From: JBCCGE01 sp039029455
GTDB lineage: Bacteria; Pseudomonadota; Gammaproteobacteria; Arenicellales; Poriferihabitantaceae
Assembly: GCA_039029455.1 (NCBI GenBank)
Contig: JBCCGE010000006.1
Span: 7,397-71,396 of the forward strand
DNA length: 64,000 nt
Direction: 5' to 3'
Shown here: positions 35,774 to 45,137 of the stretch, one piece after another
How the letters are laid out: each line of letters begins with the position of its first letter
Numbering within the stretch: position 1 is the stretch's first letter
Notes under the pieces: generated by a model
Databases searched by the model: none
The model's input: the letters and a program-made list of their open reading frames with translations, nothing else
Told to the model about the DNA's origin: nothing
Translations under genes and position numbers: made by a program

Positions 35774-38700
35774 ATGAAACGGGGAATCCGCCGCTCAGGC
35801 GATCAGAACTCAAACCTCATCCTTAAATTTTGCGCTGCGCTGCAGCTGACCGCATATTGCGCAGTTATTTTTCTTTCGGTCGGGTCCTCGGCCTTCGCGT
35901 ACACCCTGCCGGAAAACTTCGACAATATCGAAGTGATTAGCAATCTCGATGATCCCGACGGCATGGCATTCTCACCGGACGGGCGTCTATTCATTTCTGA
36001 ACGAATTACCGGTCGACTGCGGGTAGCCACCTACAACGGTGGCAATGACACCTGGACACTATTGACCAGCCCGTTTCATACCTTTGATATCCCCAAAGAG
36101 AACGGGGTACCGACCGCACGCCGTTCCGCAGGTTTACGCGATATCGCCTTTGATCCGGATTTTGCCAACAACGGTTTTGTCTATGCCTTCTACATGCACA
36201 ACAGCGATCTGCAGAATCGCGTGGTTCGGATCAAGCAAAGTGCATCCAACGCAAACATTTCTGATAGCAGTTTCGGCACCAATGGCGAGCAGACACTTAT
36301 CAACCTGCCGTTCAACGATACCGACGCCAGCGGCAGTCATAACGGCGGCGCCATTGAATTTGGCAGAGCCGCAGACGACAGCGCTACCGAACACCTTTTC
36401 ATCACCACCGGAGACGGCTGGACCGGGGAGTTCGAGGGCGATCCTGTGCAGGACCTGACCACCTATACCGGTAAGATTTTTCGGATCAATGCCGACGGAA
36501 CAGTGCCTTCAGACAATCCTTTCAGCGATCCGGGTTCACCGTATTACGACCCTGGCGCGGGAGTGATCTCGGCAATTTTCGCCCTTGGACTGCGCAACCC
36601 CTATTCAATGTCCAGACACCCGGATACAGGTCGACTCTACGTTAACGATGCCCGCGGCACGGACAAGGCGCAGATACACCGTATCGAGGCCGGAGACAAC
36701 TACGGTCATGAGGCGGGCACGATTACCATTGGCAATCCGGCGGGTGTGTGGGCGAATGCCGCCACAGCGGGCGGGGAACTGATTACCGGCGGTGCCTGGA
36801 TGCCGGAAGGCGGTTTGGGTAACTATCCTGCCGCTTACCACGGGGGGTATTTCGCCGCATTGTGGGGTGGAAACAGCGATTCGACCGGTCGTATTAACAT
36901 TGTGCAGTCGGATTCCAATACCACAGTGTCTGCATTTGAAACCGATGTTGGTGAAATTGGTTCAAACAACATTCCGGTTAAGCCGGTCGTGACTCGCATT
37001 GGCCCCGAAGGTGACCTGTACTATCTGTTGACCACATACACCACGCAGAGTGGCGCCGTCAGACGAGTTCGCTATACCTCTCAGGAGACCGTTCAGACAC
37101 CTGTGCTCACGCCACCGGGTGGGCTGTATACGACGGCCGTCAACGTCACGGTGACTACGTCCACACCGGGGGCGACGCTGTACTACACAACTGACAATTC
37201 CACTCCCGATACCGACGACCTTGCGTACACAGGCAACCCGATCCCAGTATCTGAAGACACCATCGTAAAAGTTCGAGGTTTCAAAACCGATGCCAACACC
37301 AGTGCGACCGCAACGGAAATCTACCTGATTGGTGCTCGTCCGGACAATCAGCCCCCGATTGTAGATGCGGGACCCGATCAAACAGTGTTCGTCGGCACCA
37401 ACGTCACACTTGATGGCGGCGGAACCACCGATCCGGACGGCGACGATGATTTTCTGACCGGAGAATTGTGGACCCAGACTGCCGGACCCAATGTCAATAT
37501 TATCGACGCAACCGAAGAAGTCGCGGCATTTATCCCGCCTGAAGAGGGAACCTATACATTTCAGTTGCAGGTCAGCGACGGCATCGATATCGGTACCGAC
37601 ACCGTCACTTTTAGTGCGGTGCGAGCGCCCCGTGCCAGTGTTCAGCCAATAGCGCAATACACCTTTGATGAGGGCAGCGGTTCGACGGTCAACGATTCTT
37701 CGGGCATTGGTGATCCGATAACTCTCACCATACAAAACACCAATAACGCGACCTGGTTGTCCGACGGATTGTCGATCACCGGCAACAACCGAATCAGCGG
37801 CCCCGACGCGGGCAATAAACTGTACAGCACTTGTACAAATACCAACGAAACGCCAAATGAATTGACCATAGAGGTCTGGATAGAGCCCGCTAATATCTCC
37901 CAGTCCGGTCCGGCTCGAATCGCTTCGTTTTCACGCGATCTGACCAACCGGAATTTCACCCTCGGTCAGGAGGGCGACCGGTACGATACCCGACTTCGAA
38001 CCACGACTACAGATTTGAATGGAGTACCCTCACTGACCGTGCCTGCGGCCACGGTAAATACCAACCTGTCCCATGTGGTGTACACCAGAAATTCATCCGG
38101 CAATGCTCAGATCTTTCTGAACCGCGTTCTGCAATCATCGGGTTCAGTATCAGGCGTTTTTTCCAACTGGAATTCCGGTGCGGATTATCAGATTACGCTC
38201 GCCAATGAACTTACCGACGACCGGACTTGGCTCGGCAATCTCTATTTTGTCGCGTTTTACTGCGAAGCACTGACGAGCGGTGACATCAGTCAAAATTATT
38301 CGGCCGGGCTTCCCCCGTTCAGCAATCTGGATGACTCAGACAATGACGGTGTATTCGATCCATTTGACAATTGTCCTGACGATATCAATGCGGACCAGAC
38401 GGACACCGATCAGGACACAGTCGGCGACGCCTGCGATGCGGACGACGATAATGATGGAGTGATCGATGCGTCGGATGACGATCCGTTAAACCCAATGATC
38501 TGCCGTGACCTCGACGCCGACCAGTGCGATGACTGCAGTCTTGGGGTCGATGGATTTGGAGCACAGGATGATTTCGATGTGATGAACGATGGACTGGACA
38601 GCGATACCGACGGTTTCTGCAATATCGGGGACATCGATGACGATGGCGATGGTGTCGATGATGATGTGGATAACTGTCCGCTCGTCTTTAACGACACGCA

Positions 38701-38782
38701 GGATCCGAAGGCGTGCGAGAACAGCTTGCTGTGTTTTGCCCTGCCGAACGCGCAACAGAATTACACCACGGTTTGCCTGTAG
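35774..38782 (+). CDS. Secreted multidomain protein: GSDH-like propeller, chitobiase-like, PKD, LamG, TSP3 repeats
   Basis: A 1002-residue exported protein with a good ribosome site (AGGGGG) and a signal peptide cleaved near SAFA-YT (about 42). Residues 50-430 resemble PQQ-dependent sugar dehydrogenase propellers (DGMAFSPDGRLFISER, GLRDIAFDPDF, GSHNGGAIEFG, LRNPYSMSRHPDTG). Then come a chitobiase/FN3-like region with YYTTDNSTPD (442-525), a PKD-like domain (PPIVDAGPDQTV, 525-613), a LamG-type lectin fold (624-848) and Asp-rich, calcium-binding thrombospondin type 3 repeats (851-980). The C-terminus is a Cys-bounded tail ending in VCL. Probably extracellular or surface-bound carbohydrate oxidation or binding; the enzyme activity is not proven. 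Confidence 0.88.
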   Translation: MKRGIRRSGDQNSNLILKFCAALQLTAYCAVIFLSVGSSAFAYTLPENFDNIEVISNLDDPDGMAFSPDGRLFISERITGRLRVATYNGGNDTWTLLTSPFHTFDIPKENGVPTARRSAGLRDIAFDPDFANNGFVYAFYMHNSDLQNRVVRIKQSASNANISDSSFGTNGEQTLINLPFNDTDASGSHNGGAIEFGRAADDSATEHLFITTGDGWTGEFEGDPVQDLTTYTGKIFRINADGTVPSDNPFSDPGSPYYDPGAGVISAIFALGLRNPYSMSRHPDTGRLYVNDARGTDKAQIHRIEAGDNYGHEAGTITIGNPAGVWANAATAGGELITGGAWMPEGGLGNYPAAYHGGYFAALWGGNSDSTGRINIVQSDSNTTVSAFETDVGEIGSNNIPVKPVVTRIGPEGDLYYLLTTYTTQSGAVRRVRYTSQETVQTPVLTPPGGLYTTAVNVTVTTSTPGATLYYTTDNSTPDTDDLAYTGNPIPVSEDTIVKVRGFKTDANTSATATEIYLIGARPDNQPPIVDAGPDQTVFVGTNVTLDGGGTTDPDGDDDFLTGELWTQTAGPNVNIIDATEEVAAFIPPEEGTYTFQLQVSDGIDIGTDTVTFSAVRAPRASVQPIAQYTFDEGSGSTVNDSSGIGDPITLTIQNTNNATWLSDGLSITGNNRISGPDAGNKLYSTCTNTNETPNELTIEVWIEPANISQSGPARIASFSRDLTNRNFTLGQEGDRYDTRLRTTTTDLNGVPSLTVPAATVNTNLSHVVYTRNSSGNAQIFLNRVLQSSGSVSGVFSNWNSGADYQITLANELTDDRTWLGNLYFVAFYCEALTSGDISQNYSAGLPPFSNLDDSDNDGVFDPFDNCPDDINADQTDTDQDTVGDACDADDDNDGVIDASDDDPLNPMICRDLDADQCDDCSLGVDGFGAQDDFDVMNDGLDSDTDGFCNIGDIDDDGDGVDDDVDNCPLVFNDTQDPKACENSLLCFALPNAQQNYTTVCL

Positions 38783-38832
38783 CCGGATTTTGTCGGATCA
38801 TTCGAACACGCCCCATTTGAAACATCCAGCCA

Positions 38833-39783
38833 ATGAGTGACTACGCCGAGTTTAGCGATCCAATTGTTCGACCGCGGTATACAGGCCTGCCGACCTTCAT
38901 GCGAGCGCCCTACTGCGATGGTCTGGTTGACGTTGATCTGGGACTGATTGGCGTACCGTTTGACGGCGGTGTTACCAATCGGCCGGGATCGCGGCACGGA
39001 CCGCGGGAAATCCGCAACCAGTCAAGTTTAATGCGACGCATGAATCAGGCCACGGGAGTCTCGCCACACGATCTGTGCCGCATTGCAGATATCGGTGACG
39101 CCTGGGTGGAAAAACCTTTTGAACTGGAAGGGGCACACCGCGAGATCGGGGCGTTTTTCAACCGTGTTGTGGACTCCGAAATAACTCCGCTGGCGGCTGG
39201 CGGCGACCATTCGGTTTCACTACCGATACTTCGAGCCGTGGCGAAACACCAGCCGGTCGGCATGATTCATTTTGATGCCCACTGCGACACCGGAGACGAC
39301 TATCTGGGATCGAAATTTCATCATGGCGCCCCCTTCCGCAGAGCCGTGGAGGAGGGCCTGCTGGATCCAACTAGAACAATTCAAATCGGAATCCGCGGAT
39401 CCGTCAACGACGCTGACATCTGGAAGTTCAGTCACGATTCCGGCATGCGGGTAATTTATATCGAAGAATACTTTGATATGGGCTACAAAGCCGTTATCGA
39501 AGAGGCACGCAGAGTTGCTGGCGACGGTCCGACTTACATCAGTTTTGATATCGACGCCCTGGATCCCGCATATGCGCCGGGAACCGGAACGCCCGAGGTT
39601 GGCGGATACAGCACGCTTGAAGCACAGATGATGCTGCGCGGACTGAGAGGGCTGAATCTGATTGGAGGCGATATCGTCGAAGTATCGCCCCCGTTTGACC
39701 CGTCAGGAAATACCGCTTTGGCGGGTGCAACAATCATGTTTGAAATGATGTGCCTGCTGTCCGAATGCCGCGCGAATAGGTGA
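38833..39783 (+). CDS. Agmatinase/ureohydrolase family
   Basis: A 316-residue manganese ureohydrolase. Metal-binding motifs GGDHSVSLP, HFDAHCDTGDD and SFDIDALDPAYAPGTGTPE are complete. Members split a guanidino compound (agmatine, guanidinobutyrate, guanidinopropionate) into an amine and urea. N-terminal YTGLPTFMRAPY is shared with the agmatinase/guanidinobutyrase group. It stands alone, 50 bp after the secreted multidomain gene. Agmatine is only the default substrate; other guanidines are possible given the second guanidine-type pair at 27572-29715. Confidence 0.93.
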   Translation: MSDYAEFSDPIVRPRYTGLPTFMRAPYCDGLVDVDLGLIGVPFDGGVTNRPGSRHGPREIRNQSSLMRRMNQATGVSPHDLCRIADIGDAWVEKPFELEGAHREIGAFFNRVVDSEITPLAAGGDHSVSLPILRAVAKHQPVGMIHFDAHCDTGDDYLGSKFHHGAPFRRAVEEGLLDPTRTIQIGIRGSVNDADIWKFSHDSGMRVIYIEEYFDMGYKAVIEEARRVAGDGPTYISFDIDALDPAYAPGTGTPEVGGYSTLEAQMMLRGLRGLNLIGGDIVEVSPPFDPSGNTALAGATIMFEMMCLLSECRANR

Positions 39784-39807
39784 CTCGCTACTCACACACT
39801 TCGATGA

Positions 39808-40941
39808 TCACAGATTGAGCCGATAGTATTTTCGATACCAGTAACGCTCATATCGATCACCTGTATCGCCGGCCGGGAAACGGTACGACTTACCCTGGAT
39901 TCTCAGAGTCACTTCCTCGTTCGGATGCTTTTTGGCCAACTCAACCAGGACAGTACCTGAATGACACACTTTGTCATTTACGGTGTTGTTTCCGATACCC
40001 GCAAACTCTTTAACATTCAGAAAACGTATCCCCGTATCACGGCCCCGTCCCTGAACCGTATACGCTATGCAGTTTTCCTGAACATCATCATTCGAAACCG
40101 CCACTTCCTCTCTGGGCTTCCACCAGCCGCGAGGGTAGTCGTTGCCCCAGTTTTCTCCGTCCGGTATACCGCTGCTGTAACGTCGACCGAAACCCCGGGT
40201 GTTACCCCAACCCGCTCGCGCACCCTCATCCATCTGATAGTTTTGATCGGGCAGATTGATCGACAGGTACTTTCGATACCATTTGTTGCGAAAATCATCG
40301 AAAGGCTGCGAGCGCGCAAAACTGTACTCTCGATTGTTGACGCGCAATACGACCTCAGAATCCTGGCGCTGCTTGGCCAGCTCAACTCGCACCAGGCCGG
40401 TCTGACAAATTTGACCGTCCAGACGATTGCTCTGCATGGTGTTCAATCGCCGCTCTTTTTCGACAAAACGAACTGCACCATCACCATTGGGCGAATAGAC
40501 CTGATAGTTGAAGCAACCGCTGGCTCCATCGCCTCGTCTGTAGCTATCCTGGAGACCGAAAGAGTTCTGCGGATCATCTGCCAACACCCGCAGAGATGAG
40601 ATCGAATCATTCCAGTTACCCTTCAGACAGGCCTGGTTCCGATTGATCCGATACCAGTGACCGCGATAGTTGTTCTTCTGAAACACTTCCACAGCCATCC
40701 CGGCGGGAATAATCAATGATGAGATTCGGTTGTTATCGATACCTATTGACCGAATTTTTGCGTAATCACCGATCGGCAGTGATTTCGAACGTCCCTGAAA
40801 GTCACAGTGCTCAAACGCCACGACATGTTCAGCATTCCATTTTTCATTGCTCCATTTTTTGTCCGAGTGGTCGGCATGCGCAGATCCCAGACCCGCTGTC
40901 ACCAGCAGAAGGATCGCCCGTATCAGTGTCGTCTTGAACAT
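39808..40941 (-). CDS. Secreted beta-gamma-crystallin protein with two copies of an unrecognised C-terminal domain
   Basis: A 377-residue protein with a signal peptide ending near GSAHA (23). Residues 38-120 resemble a beta-gamma-crystallin unit with two Greek-key halves (VVAFEHCDFQGRSKSLPIGDY and VEVFQKNNYRGHWYRIN). Residues 143-230 and 291-377 are two clear copies of one domain: each has a first Cys, a second Cys followed by x-[TS]-G-x-V-x-V-E-L-A-K, and ends in W-Y-R-K-Y-x-x-x-N-L. A Gly/Trp/Arg-rich linker (235-285) separates them. I do not recognise the repeated domain. The two Cys per copy could form a disulfide in the periplasm. Crystallin domains often bind calcium. Confidence 0.8.
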   Translation of the reverse strand: MFKTTLIRAILLLVTAGLGSAHADHSDKKWSNEKWNAEHVVAFEHCDFQGRSKSLPIGDYAKIRSIGIDNNRISSLIIPAGMAVEVFQKNNYRGHWYRINRNQACLKGNWNDSISSLRVLADDPQNSFGLQDSYRRGDGASGCFNYQVYSPNGDGAVRFVEKERRLNTMQSNRLDGQICQTGLVRVELAKQRQDSEVVLRVNNREYSFARSQPFDDFRNKWYRKYLSINLPDQNYQMDEGARAGWGNTRGFGRRYSSGIPDGENWGNDYPRGWWKPREEVAVSNDDVQENCIAYTVQGRGRDTGIRFLNVKEFAGIGNNTVNDKVCHSGTVLVELAKKHPNEEVTLRIQGKSYRFPAGDTGDRYERYWYRKYYRLNL

Positions 40942-41025
40942 CTCAATTCCCCATCTTATTGTGAGATGTCATTTTTTCATCGCACGGCTGAATGCAGGAT
41001 TAATGATTCCTGCCTTTAAATCTGT

Positions 41026-41580
41026 CTAGATCAGGTCGTTTTTTTCCTGCTCCTCAAGATACCGCACGGTCTGTATAACACCTGACATGAACGGATTCAT
41101 GTCCAGCGCCCGCTTGAAGTACTCGAGTGCTTTTCTGGGTTTTTGCTGGTTTAAAAGAATCATGCCCTGTCCTGAGAGAGCACCAAAATGCCGTGGTTCA
41201 AGTTTCAGGGTTTCCTCAACGTCCCGGGAGGATTTTTCAAAGTCGCCCAACATGTAGTAGACCGTGGCGCGCTTATTCCAGGCTTCAGCGAAATCGGGTT
41301 TGAGATCGATGGCCTCGGTGAATCGCTCAAGAGCAACCTTCAGATCAGAATTACTCATGTCATCGATTCCAGCGTCCATAACCGAACTCAATTCTTCGTT
41401 GTCGGTATCAAGCCAGTGACCCCAGATTTGCCTGATAACGCCTTCAGCCTGATAGTGGGACAATTCATCCTGCAGCAGTCCAAATAACACGTCGAGTTCA
41501 GGTTTGTTCTGATCCGCACGAACACTCTGAGTACCTGCGAAAAACGCAGACAGCACGACCGCTAAAACGAAATTTTTCAT
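41026..41580 (-). CDS. Periplasmic TPR protein
   Basis: A 184-residue protein from ATG 41580, behind a GGAG ribosome site; the longer frame overlaps the flavin reductase gene. A signal peptide is likely cleaved at SVRA-DQ (about 23). Three TPR units follow: ALERFTEAIDLKPDFAEAWN, DFEKSSRDVEETLKLEPRHF and PRKALEYFKRALDMNPF. It resembles small periplasmic tetratricopeptide adaptors found widely in proteobacteria. No enzyme domain is seen. Confidence 0.88.
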   Translation of the reverse strand: MKNFVLAVVLSAFFAGTQSVRADQNKPELDVLFGLLQDELSHYQAEGVIRQIWGHWLDTDNEELSSVMDAGIDDMSNSDLKVALERFTEAIDLKPDFAEAWNKRATVYYMLGDFEKSSRDVEETLKLEPRHFGALSGQGMILLNQQKPRKALEYFKRALDMNPFMSGVIQTVRYLEEQEKNDLI

Positions 41581-41671
41581 TACTAATCTCCGGGAAACGA
41601 ATGAATTCACGAATTTGACAACGTGTACGTTTACAGATTCCGTCAAAATCCAGTTTGTCCTGACCTCCATT

Positions 41672-42316
41672 TTATGCGTTGTTTCGCAGAGACTCAGGAA
41701 GCTCGTGAACTCGAGCATATGGATGTTCTTCTGAAAAACTCAGATCATAATATCGATTTAGTCCTGAAATTCCCATCGAACCGGATTTCGACAAATCGCA
41801 TTGTCCATTGGCATCCACAACCTCATCCGGTAGCTGAATGGTTTGCACCTCACCGATAACAAGCTGAGTATCGTTAAGTGAAACCGGTATACTGTCTTTG
41901 TGCGCCATCCCGATTCTTACTCTCGACTGTTCGACAAACGGTGCCGGAAAAGAATCGACCCATAGTTCCTTAAGTCCACATGCAGAAAACTCGGAAACGC
42001 CGAGATCGAAGCTCGCTGAGGTAAAGTGCGCACTCTCGACAAACGAAGAATTAACGTGGTTTATCGTGTAAAAACCGGTCTCTTCTATATTGTTCAAAGT
42101 ATGTCTGGCCACATCACCGGCTGGACGCATCACAAAGCCAATCAGAGGTGGGTTGCTTCCGAGGTGCACAACTGAGCTGAAAATGGCCACATTGCTGCCA
42201 CTTGACTTAGAGTGTGTCGCGATCAGGTTGGCCGGTTTTACGCCAGTTATTGAATTCACCAGATTAAGCCGAAACACTTTCTCCATTTGTTCAATGTCCT
42301 GGCGCGTAACGATCAT
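41672..42316 (-). CDS. Flavin reductase-like FMN-binding protein
   Basis: A 214-residue split-barrel flavoprotein: NSITGVKPANLIATHSKSSGSNVAIFSSVVHLGSNPP split over residues 20-56 and GFVMRPAGDVARHTLNNIEETGFYTINHV match the flavin-reductase-like (DIM6/NTAB) family. Such proteins bind FMN and reduce it for monooxygenases or act as oxidoreductases themselves. It is divergent from rraA. Whether it serves the LLM monooxygenase 8 kb away is unknown. Confidence 0.88.
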   Translation of the reverse strand: MIVTRQDIEQMEKVFRLNLVNSITGVKPANLIATHSKSSGSNVAIFSSVVHLGSNPPLIGFVMRPAGDVARHTLNNIEETGFYTINHVNSSFVESAHFTSASFDLGVSEFSACGLKELWVDSFPAPFVEQSRVRIGMAHKDSIPVSLNDTQLVIGEVQTIQLPDEVVDANGQCDLSKSGSMGISGLNRYYDLSFSEEHPYARVHELPESLRNNA

Positions 42317-42460
42317 GATTTATTCTGGAATAAAATCGTTAATATACCTGAAGCAGGTGAAGCTTCTGTAATAATACCCACTACCAGGCAGGGTGCTGAG
42401 CATGATTTTGAAACGGAAACCAACCCCAATGTCCACCCTTTCCAGCGAGAGTCTGAGCAA

Positions 42461-42955
42461 ATGAATACCGAGTCCGACGTATTTCAGGTCGCCGATCTTC
42501 ACGATGAATTTGGCGGACAAATCTGCCGTGCCGATTTTCAATTCAGGTCGTTTGGCCTCAAAACAAGATTCTTTGGGCCCGTGTACACGGTAAAAGTGAA
42601 TGATGATTCCGGTTTGGTCAAAACCATGCTTGCACAAGAGGGCGCTCAACGGGTTTTAGTCGTCGACAACAACGGGTCCGCCAACTGCGCGATGATGGGC
42701 GAGATAATGGCTCGCCTCGCAATCGAAAATAACTGGTCAGGTTTGCTTATCCACGGTTACATTCGCGATTCAGCACCTATCGGGCAATTGCCCATCGGCG
42801 TCAAATCAATGGGCACCTGTCCAGTCAAACCGAACGCTTTGGGCGCTGGTGATACGTCGGTCAGCCTGTCTTTCGCCGGAGTCAATATTCATCCGGGCGA
42901 CTGGATTTACTCTGACGAGGACGGCATTCTTGTCAGCGATCGACAGTTAGTGTAG
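42461..42955 (+). CDS. rraA: Ribonuclease E activity regulator RraA
   Basis: A 164-residue RraA-family protein from ATG 42461 (upstream in-frame codons to 42287 are outside the family). Hallmarks are DLHDEFGG, TRFFGPVYTVKVNDDSGLVKTML divided between residues 30-55, VLVVDNNGSANCAMMGE, GLLIHGYIRDS, IGVKSMGTCPVKP and DWIYSDEDGILV. It forms a trimeric ring that binds the degradosome RNase E and modulates it in E. coli. Its 3' end overlaps the convergent thiX stop by 9 bp. Confidence 0.94.
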   Translation: MNTESDVFQVADLHDEFGGQICRADFQFRSFGLKTRFFGPVYTVKVNDDSGLVKTMLAQEGAQRVLVVDNNGSANCAMMGEIMARLAIENNWSGLLIHGYIRDSAPIGQLPIGVKSMGTCPVKPNALGAGDTSVSLSFAGVNIHPGDWIYSDEDGILVSDRQLV

Positions 42956-43702
42956 TGATTCCATCGCGGACCAGCGTGTCATCCGTTCACAAACCAAACC
43001 AACAAAATATCTCAGAGTTACTGTCAGAAGACAGAGCGCGATCAGTGCTGCAAACATCAGGTCTATCTTAACTCGACCATTTGCGAGCAGCATTAAATAA
43101 CCCAACCCATTGGACGCACCCACCCATTCACCAATGACGGCGCCTATCGGGGCGTAAACCGCCGCCAAACGAATCCCGGACGCCAGTGCTGGCAACGCCG
43201 ATGGAATCCGAATCTGCAGCAGTGTCCGCAAGGTCGACGCCTGCATCACCTGCGCCTGATCGAGAAAGCCTTTGGGTGTCCGCTGCAACCCGTCAAAAAA
43301 AGTTGACGTCACAGGAAAATAAATAATCAGAGTAGCCATAGCGACTTTCGAGGCAAGGCCGTATCCCAGCCACAGCGTCAGAATCGGTGCCAGTGCGAAA
43401 ACCGGTATGGTCTGACTGACCACAAGCATGGGCATTGAAAACCGACGCACCGTTTTCGATAGCGACAAACCGATAGCAGTCATCATGCCGAGCGAAATTC
43501 CGATGATCAAACCGAGAATCACCTCGATTAGCGTGATCCACGTGTGATGCGCAACCAGCGCTCGGTTGTGAAAAAGTGATTGCAACACCTTGACCGGTCC
43601 GGGAAGGATAAATCCAGGGACTCCGGTCAAAGAGACAATGGCCTGCCAGATCGCAAAAATCAATGCGACCGACACCAGCATATCGAAACGACTGATTTTC
43701 AC
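42947..43702 (-). CDS. thiX: ABC transporter permease, ThiX-like
   Basis: A 251-residue inner-membrane permease with five or six transmembrane segments and the EAA-type loop near LVAATLRTLL-like residues (MQASTLRTLLQIRIPSALPALASGIRLA). It belongs to the SsuC/TauC/ThiX group. The GTG start overlaps the thiZ stop. It is last in the riboswitch-controlled thi operon, next to thiZ and thiY, so it probably imports a hydroxymethylpyrimidine or formylaminopyrimidine thiamine precursor. Confidence 0.9.
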   Translation of the reverse strand: MKISRFDMLVSVALIFAIWQAIVSLTGVPGFILPGPVKVLQSLFHNRALVAHHTWITLIEVILGLIIGISLGMMTAIGLSLSKTVRRFSMPMLVVSQTIPVFALAPILTLWLGYGLASKVAMATLIIYFPVTSTFFDGLQRTPKGFLDQAQVMQASTLRTLLQIRIPSALPALASGIRLAAVYAPIGAVIGEWVGASNGLGYLMLLANGRVKIDLMFAALIALCLLTVTLRYFVGLVCERMTRWSAMESLH

Positions 43703-44448
43703 AGCTGAGACTCCTGATCAAGCTGATTGTGCAGTGCCATTAACAGTTCGGCCTGGGCCTGCAGCATTTCAGCATCATCGAGGGCGCGAATCGGTTGAGC
43801 CGAGGGGACACGCTTTTTAGTCAGACCCCCGGGGCTGAGCACATAAAGATCGTGTGCCAACCGCATCGCCTCCGCTGGATCGTGTGTAACCAATAGAACG
43901 GTCCGGCCTTCAAGAACGGTATACGCAAGGTGCTGCATCTCCGCCCGGGTGCGGGCATCGAGCGCCGAAAACGGTTCATCCAGAAGGACCAGCGGTGCGT
44001 CCTCCATCAAAACCCGTGCCAGTGCGGTCCTTTGACGCATGCCCCCTGACAATTGCGCGGGCTTTTTTGACTGATGGTCAGACAAACCAATAGATTCCAC
44101 CAGTCGGTTTATGGCCGTCTCGTCAGTCGATTCACCGCGCAGTCGGCAACCCAGAGAAATGTTCTGACGAACGCTTAACCATGGCAGGAGCAGGTCCGCC
44201 TGCGACATATAAGCCACCCTTCCCACCAGAGACAGTCCGTCACTGGCTTCAACTTTGCCGTCAAACCGACCACCGGTCTCAAGGCCGGCAATCAATCTCA
44301 TTAACGTCGATTTACCGACTCCGGAACTCCCCAGAAGACACGACCAACTCCCGGATTCAAGAATCAATTCGATATTTGAAAACAGATCGCGACCACTGAA
44401 CGAAAATCGACCTCGAATTGCGACGGCCAGTCTGTCGTCACTATTCAC
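43699..44448 (-). CDS. thiZ: ABC transporter ATPase, ThiZ-like
   Basis: A 249-residue ATPase from GTG 44448; the upstream ATG at 44508 would read through the end of tenA and is less likely. Walker A GSSGVGKS, signature LSGGMRQRTALARVLMED, Walker B PLVLLDEPFSALD and the H-loop VTHDPAEAM are complete. With thiX and thiY it makes a pyrimidine-precursor importer. Position in the thi operon and overlap with tenA support this role. Confidence 0.92.
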   Translation of the reverse strand: MNSDDRLAVAIRGRFSFSGRDLFSNIELILESGSWSCLLGSSGVGKSTLMRLIAGLETGGRFDGKVEASDGLSLVGRVAYMSQADLLLPWLSVRQNISLGCRLRGESTDETAINRLVESIGLSDHQSKKPAQLSGGMRQRTALARVLMEDAPLVLLDEPFSALDARTRAEMQHLAYTVLEGRTVLLVTHDPAEAMRLAHDLYVLSPGGLTKKRVPSAQPIRALDDAEMLQAQAELLMALHNQLDQESQL

Positions 44449-45133
44449 CGCGGCCCAGCCGAAGCCCCATTTGCCAGAAGTCCACTTCAAGTCGAGTGGC
44501 CACATCAAAACGCCGGCACAAATCCGACCAGCGGGGATTCTCGGTAAACGCCGGCCCGAGTCGATTGATGGCTGTTTTTTCTATCAGTAACGCCACCGTT
44601 CGGCAGACATCCTGATATTCACCCGAGGCATAAGTGTCGATCCACTGACGATATTCGGGCAGAGTATCCGGCTGATCATTAAGTCGCAGACCAATTTCAC
44701 CGTAGCCAAAGACGCAGGGAGCCAGAGTCGACAGCAAATCCAGCAGATCTCCGTTGATCCCCGCGTCCATAACGTATCGGGTATACGCCATATTTTCAGG
44801 CGCCTCCTTCGCCCCCAGCAAATCCTCTTCTGAAATGCCCTGATCCTGACAAATACTTACATGCAGCTGGATTTCTTCATTGATCAACGCATTCACAGTA
44901 GCTGCCGCAGTCCGCATCTGATCGGCAGTCTCTGACTTTACGACAGCGAAAGCCCAGGCGCGGGCAAAATGCAGCAGAAAAATATAGTCCTGGATCAGAT
45001 AAGCGAGAAAGGCATCCTTCGGCAACTGACCGTTGCCCAGACCGCGAACGAATTCATGATCGACATACGAGGCCCATGATGCGCTGCGCTGCCGCCAACC
45101 CGAAAAAACCTCTGAACCGTAAGACTGTCCCAT
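44441..45133 (-). CDS. tenA: TenA-family aminopyrimidine aminohydrolase
   Basis: A 230-residue TenA from ATG 45133; in-frame ATGs at 45151 and 45166 are possible but overlap thiY. It shows YLIQDYIFLLHFARAWAFAV, NEEIQLHV and LAPCVFGYGEIG with the catalytic Cys. TenA hydrolyses aminomethylpyrimidine breakdown products of thiamine to hydroxymethylpyrimidine, which ThiD then phosphorylates. Clustering with thiXYZ supports salvage of degraded thiamine rather than thiaminase activity. Confidence 0.92.
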   Translation of the reverse strand: MGQSYGSEVFSGWRQRSASWASYVDHEFVRGLGNGQLPKDAFLAYLIQDYIFLLHFARAWAFAVVKSETADQMRTAAATVNALINEEIQLHVSICQDQGISEEDLLGAKEAPENMAYTRYVMDAGINGDLLDLLSTLAPCVFGYGEIGLRLNDQPDTLPEYRQWIDTYASGEYQDVCRTVALLIEKTAINRLGPAFTENPRWSDLCRRFDVATRLEVDFWQMGLRLGRGE

Positions 45134-45137
45134 CGCG

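Noticed and set aside
36962..37735. Long minus-strand open frame inside the secreted multidomain gene
   Set aside because: It is an antisense shadow of a well-supported gene with signal peptide and domains.
38326..38700. Asp-rich region as a tandem DNA repeat
   Set aside because: It encodes degenerate thrombospondin type 3 repeats; no exact DNA repeat.
39961..40599. 212-residue plus-strand frame
   Set aside because: Antisense to the crystallin-domain gene; no domain recognisable.
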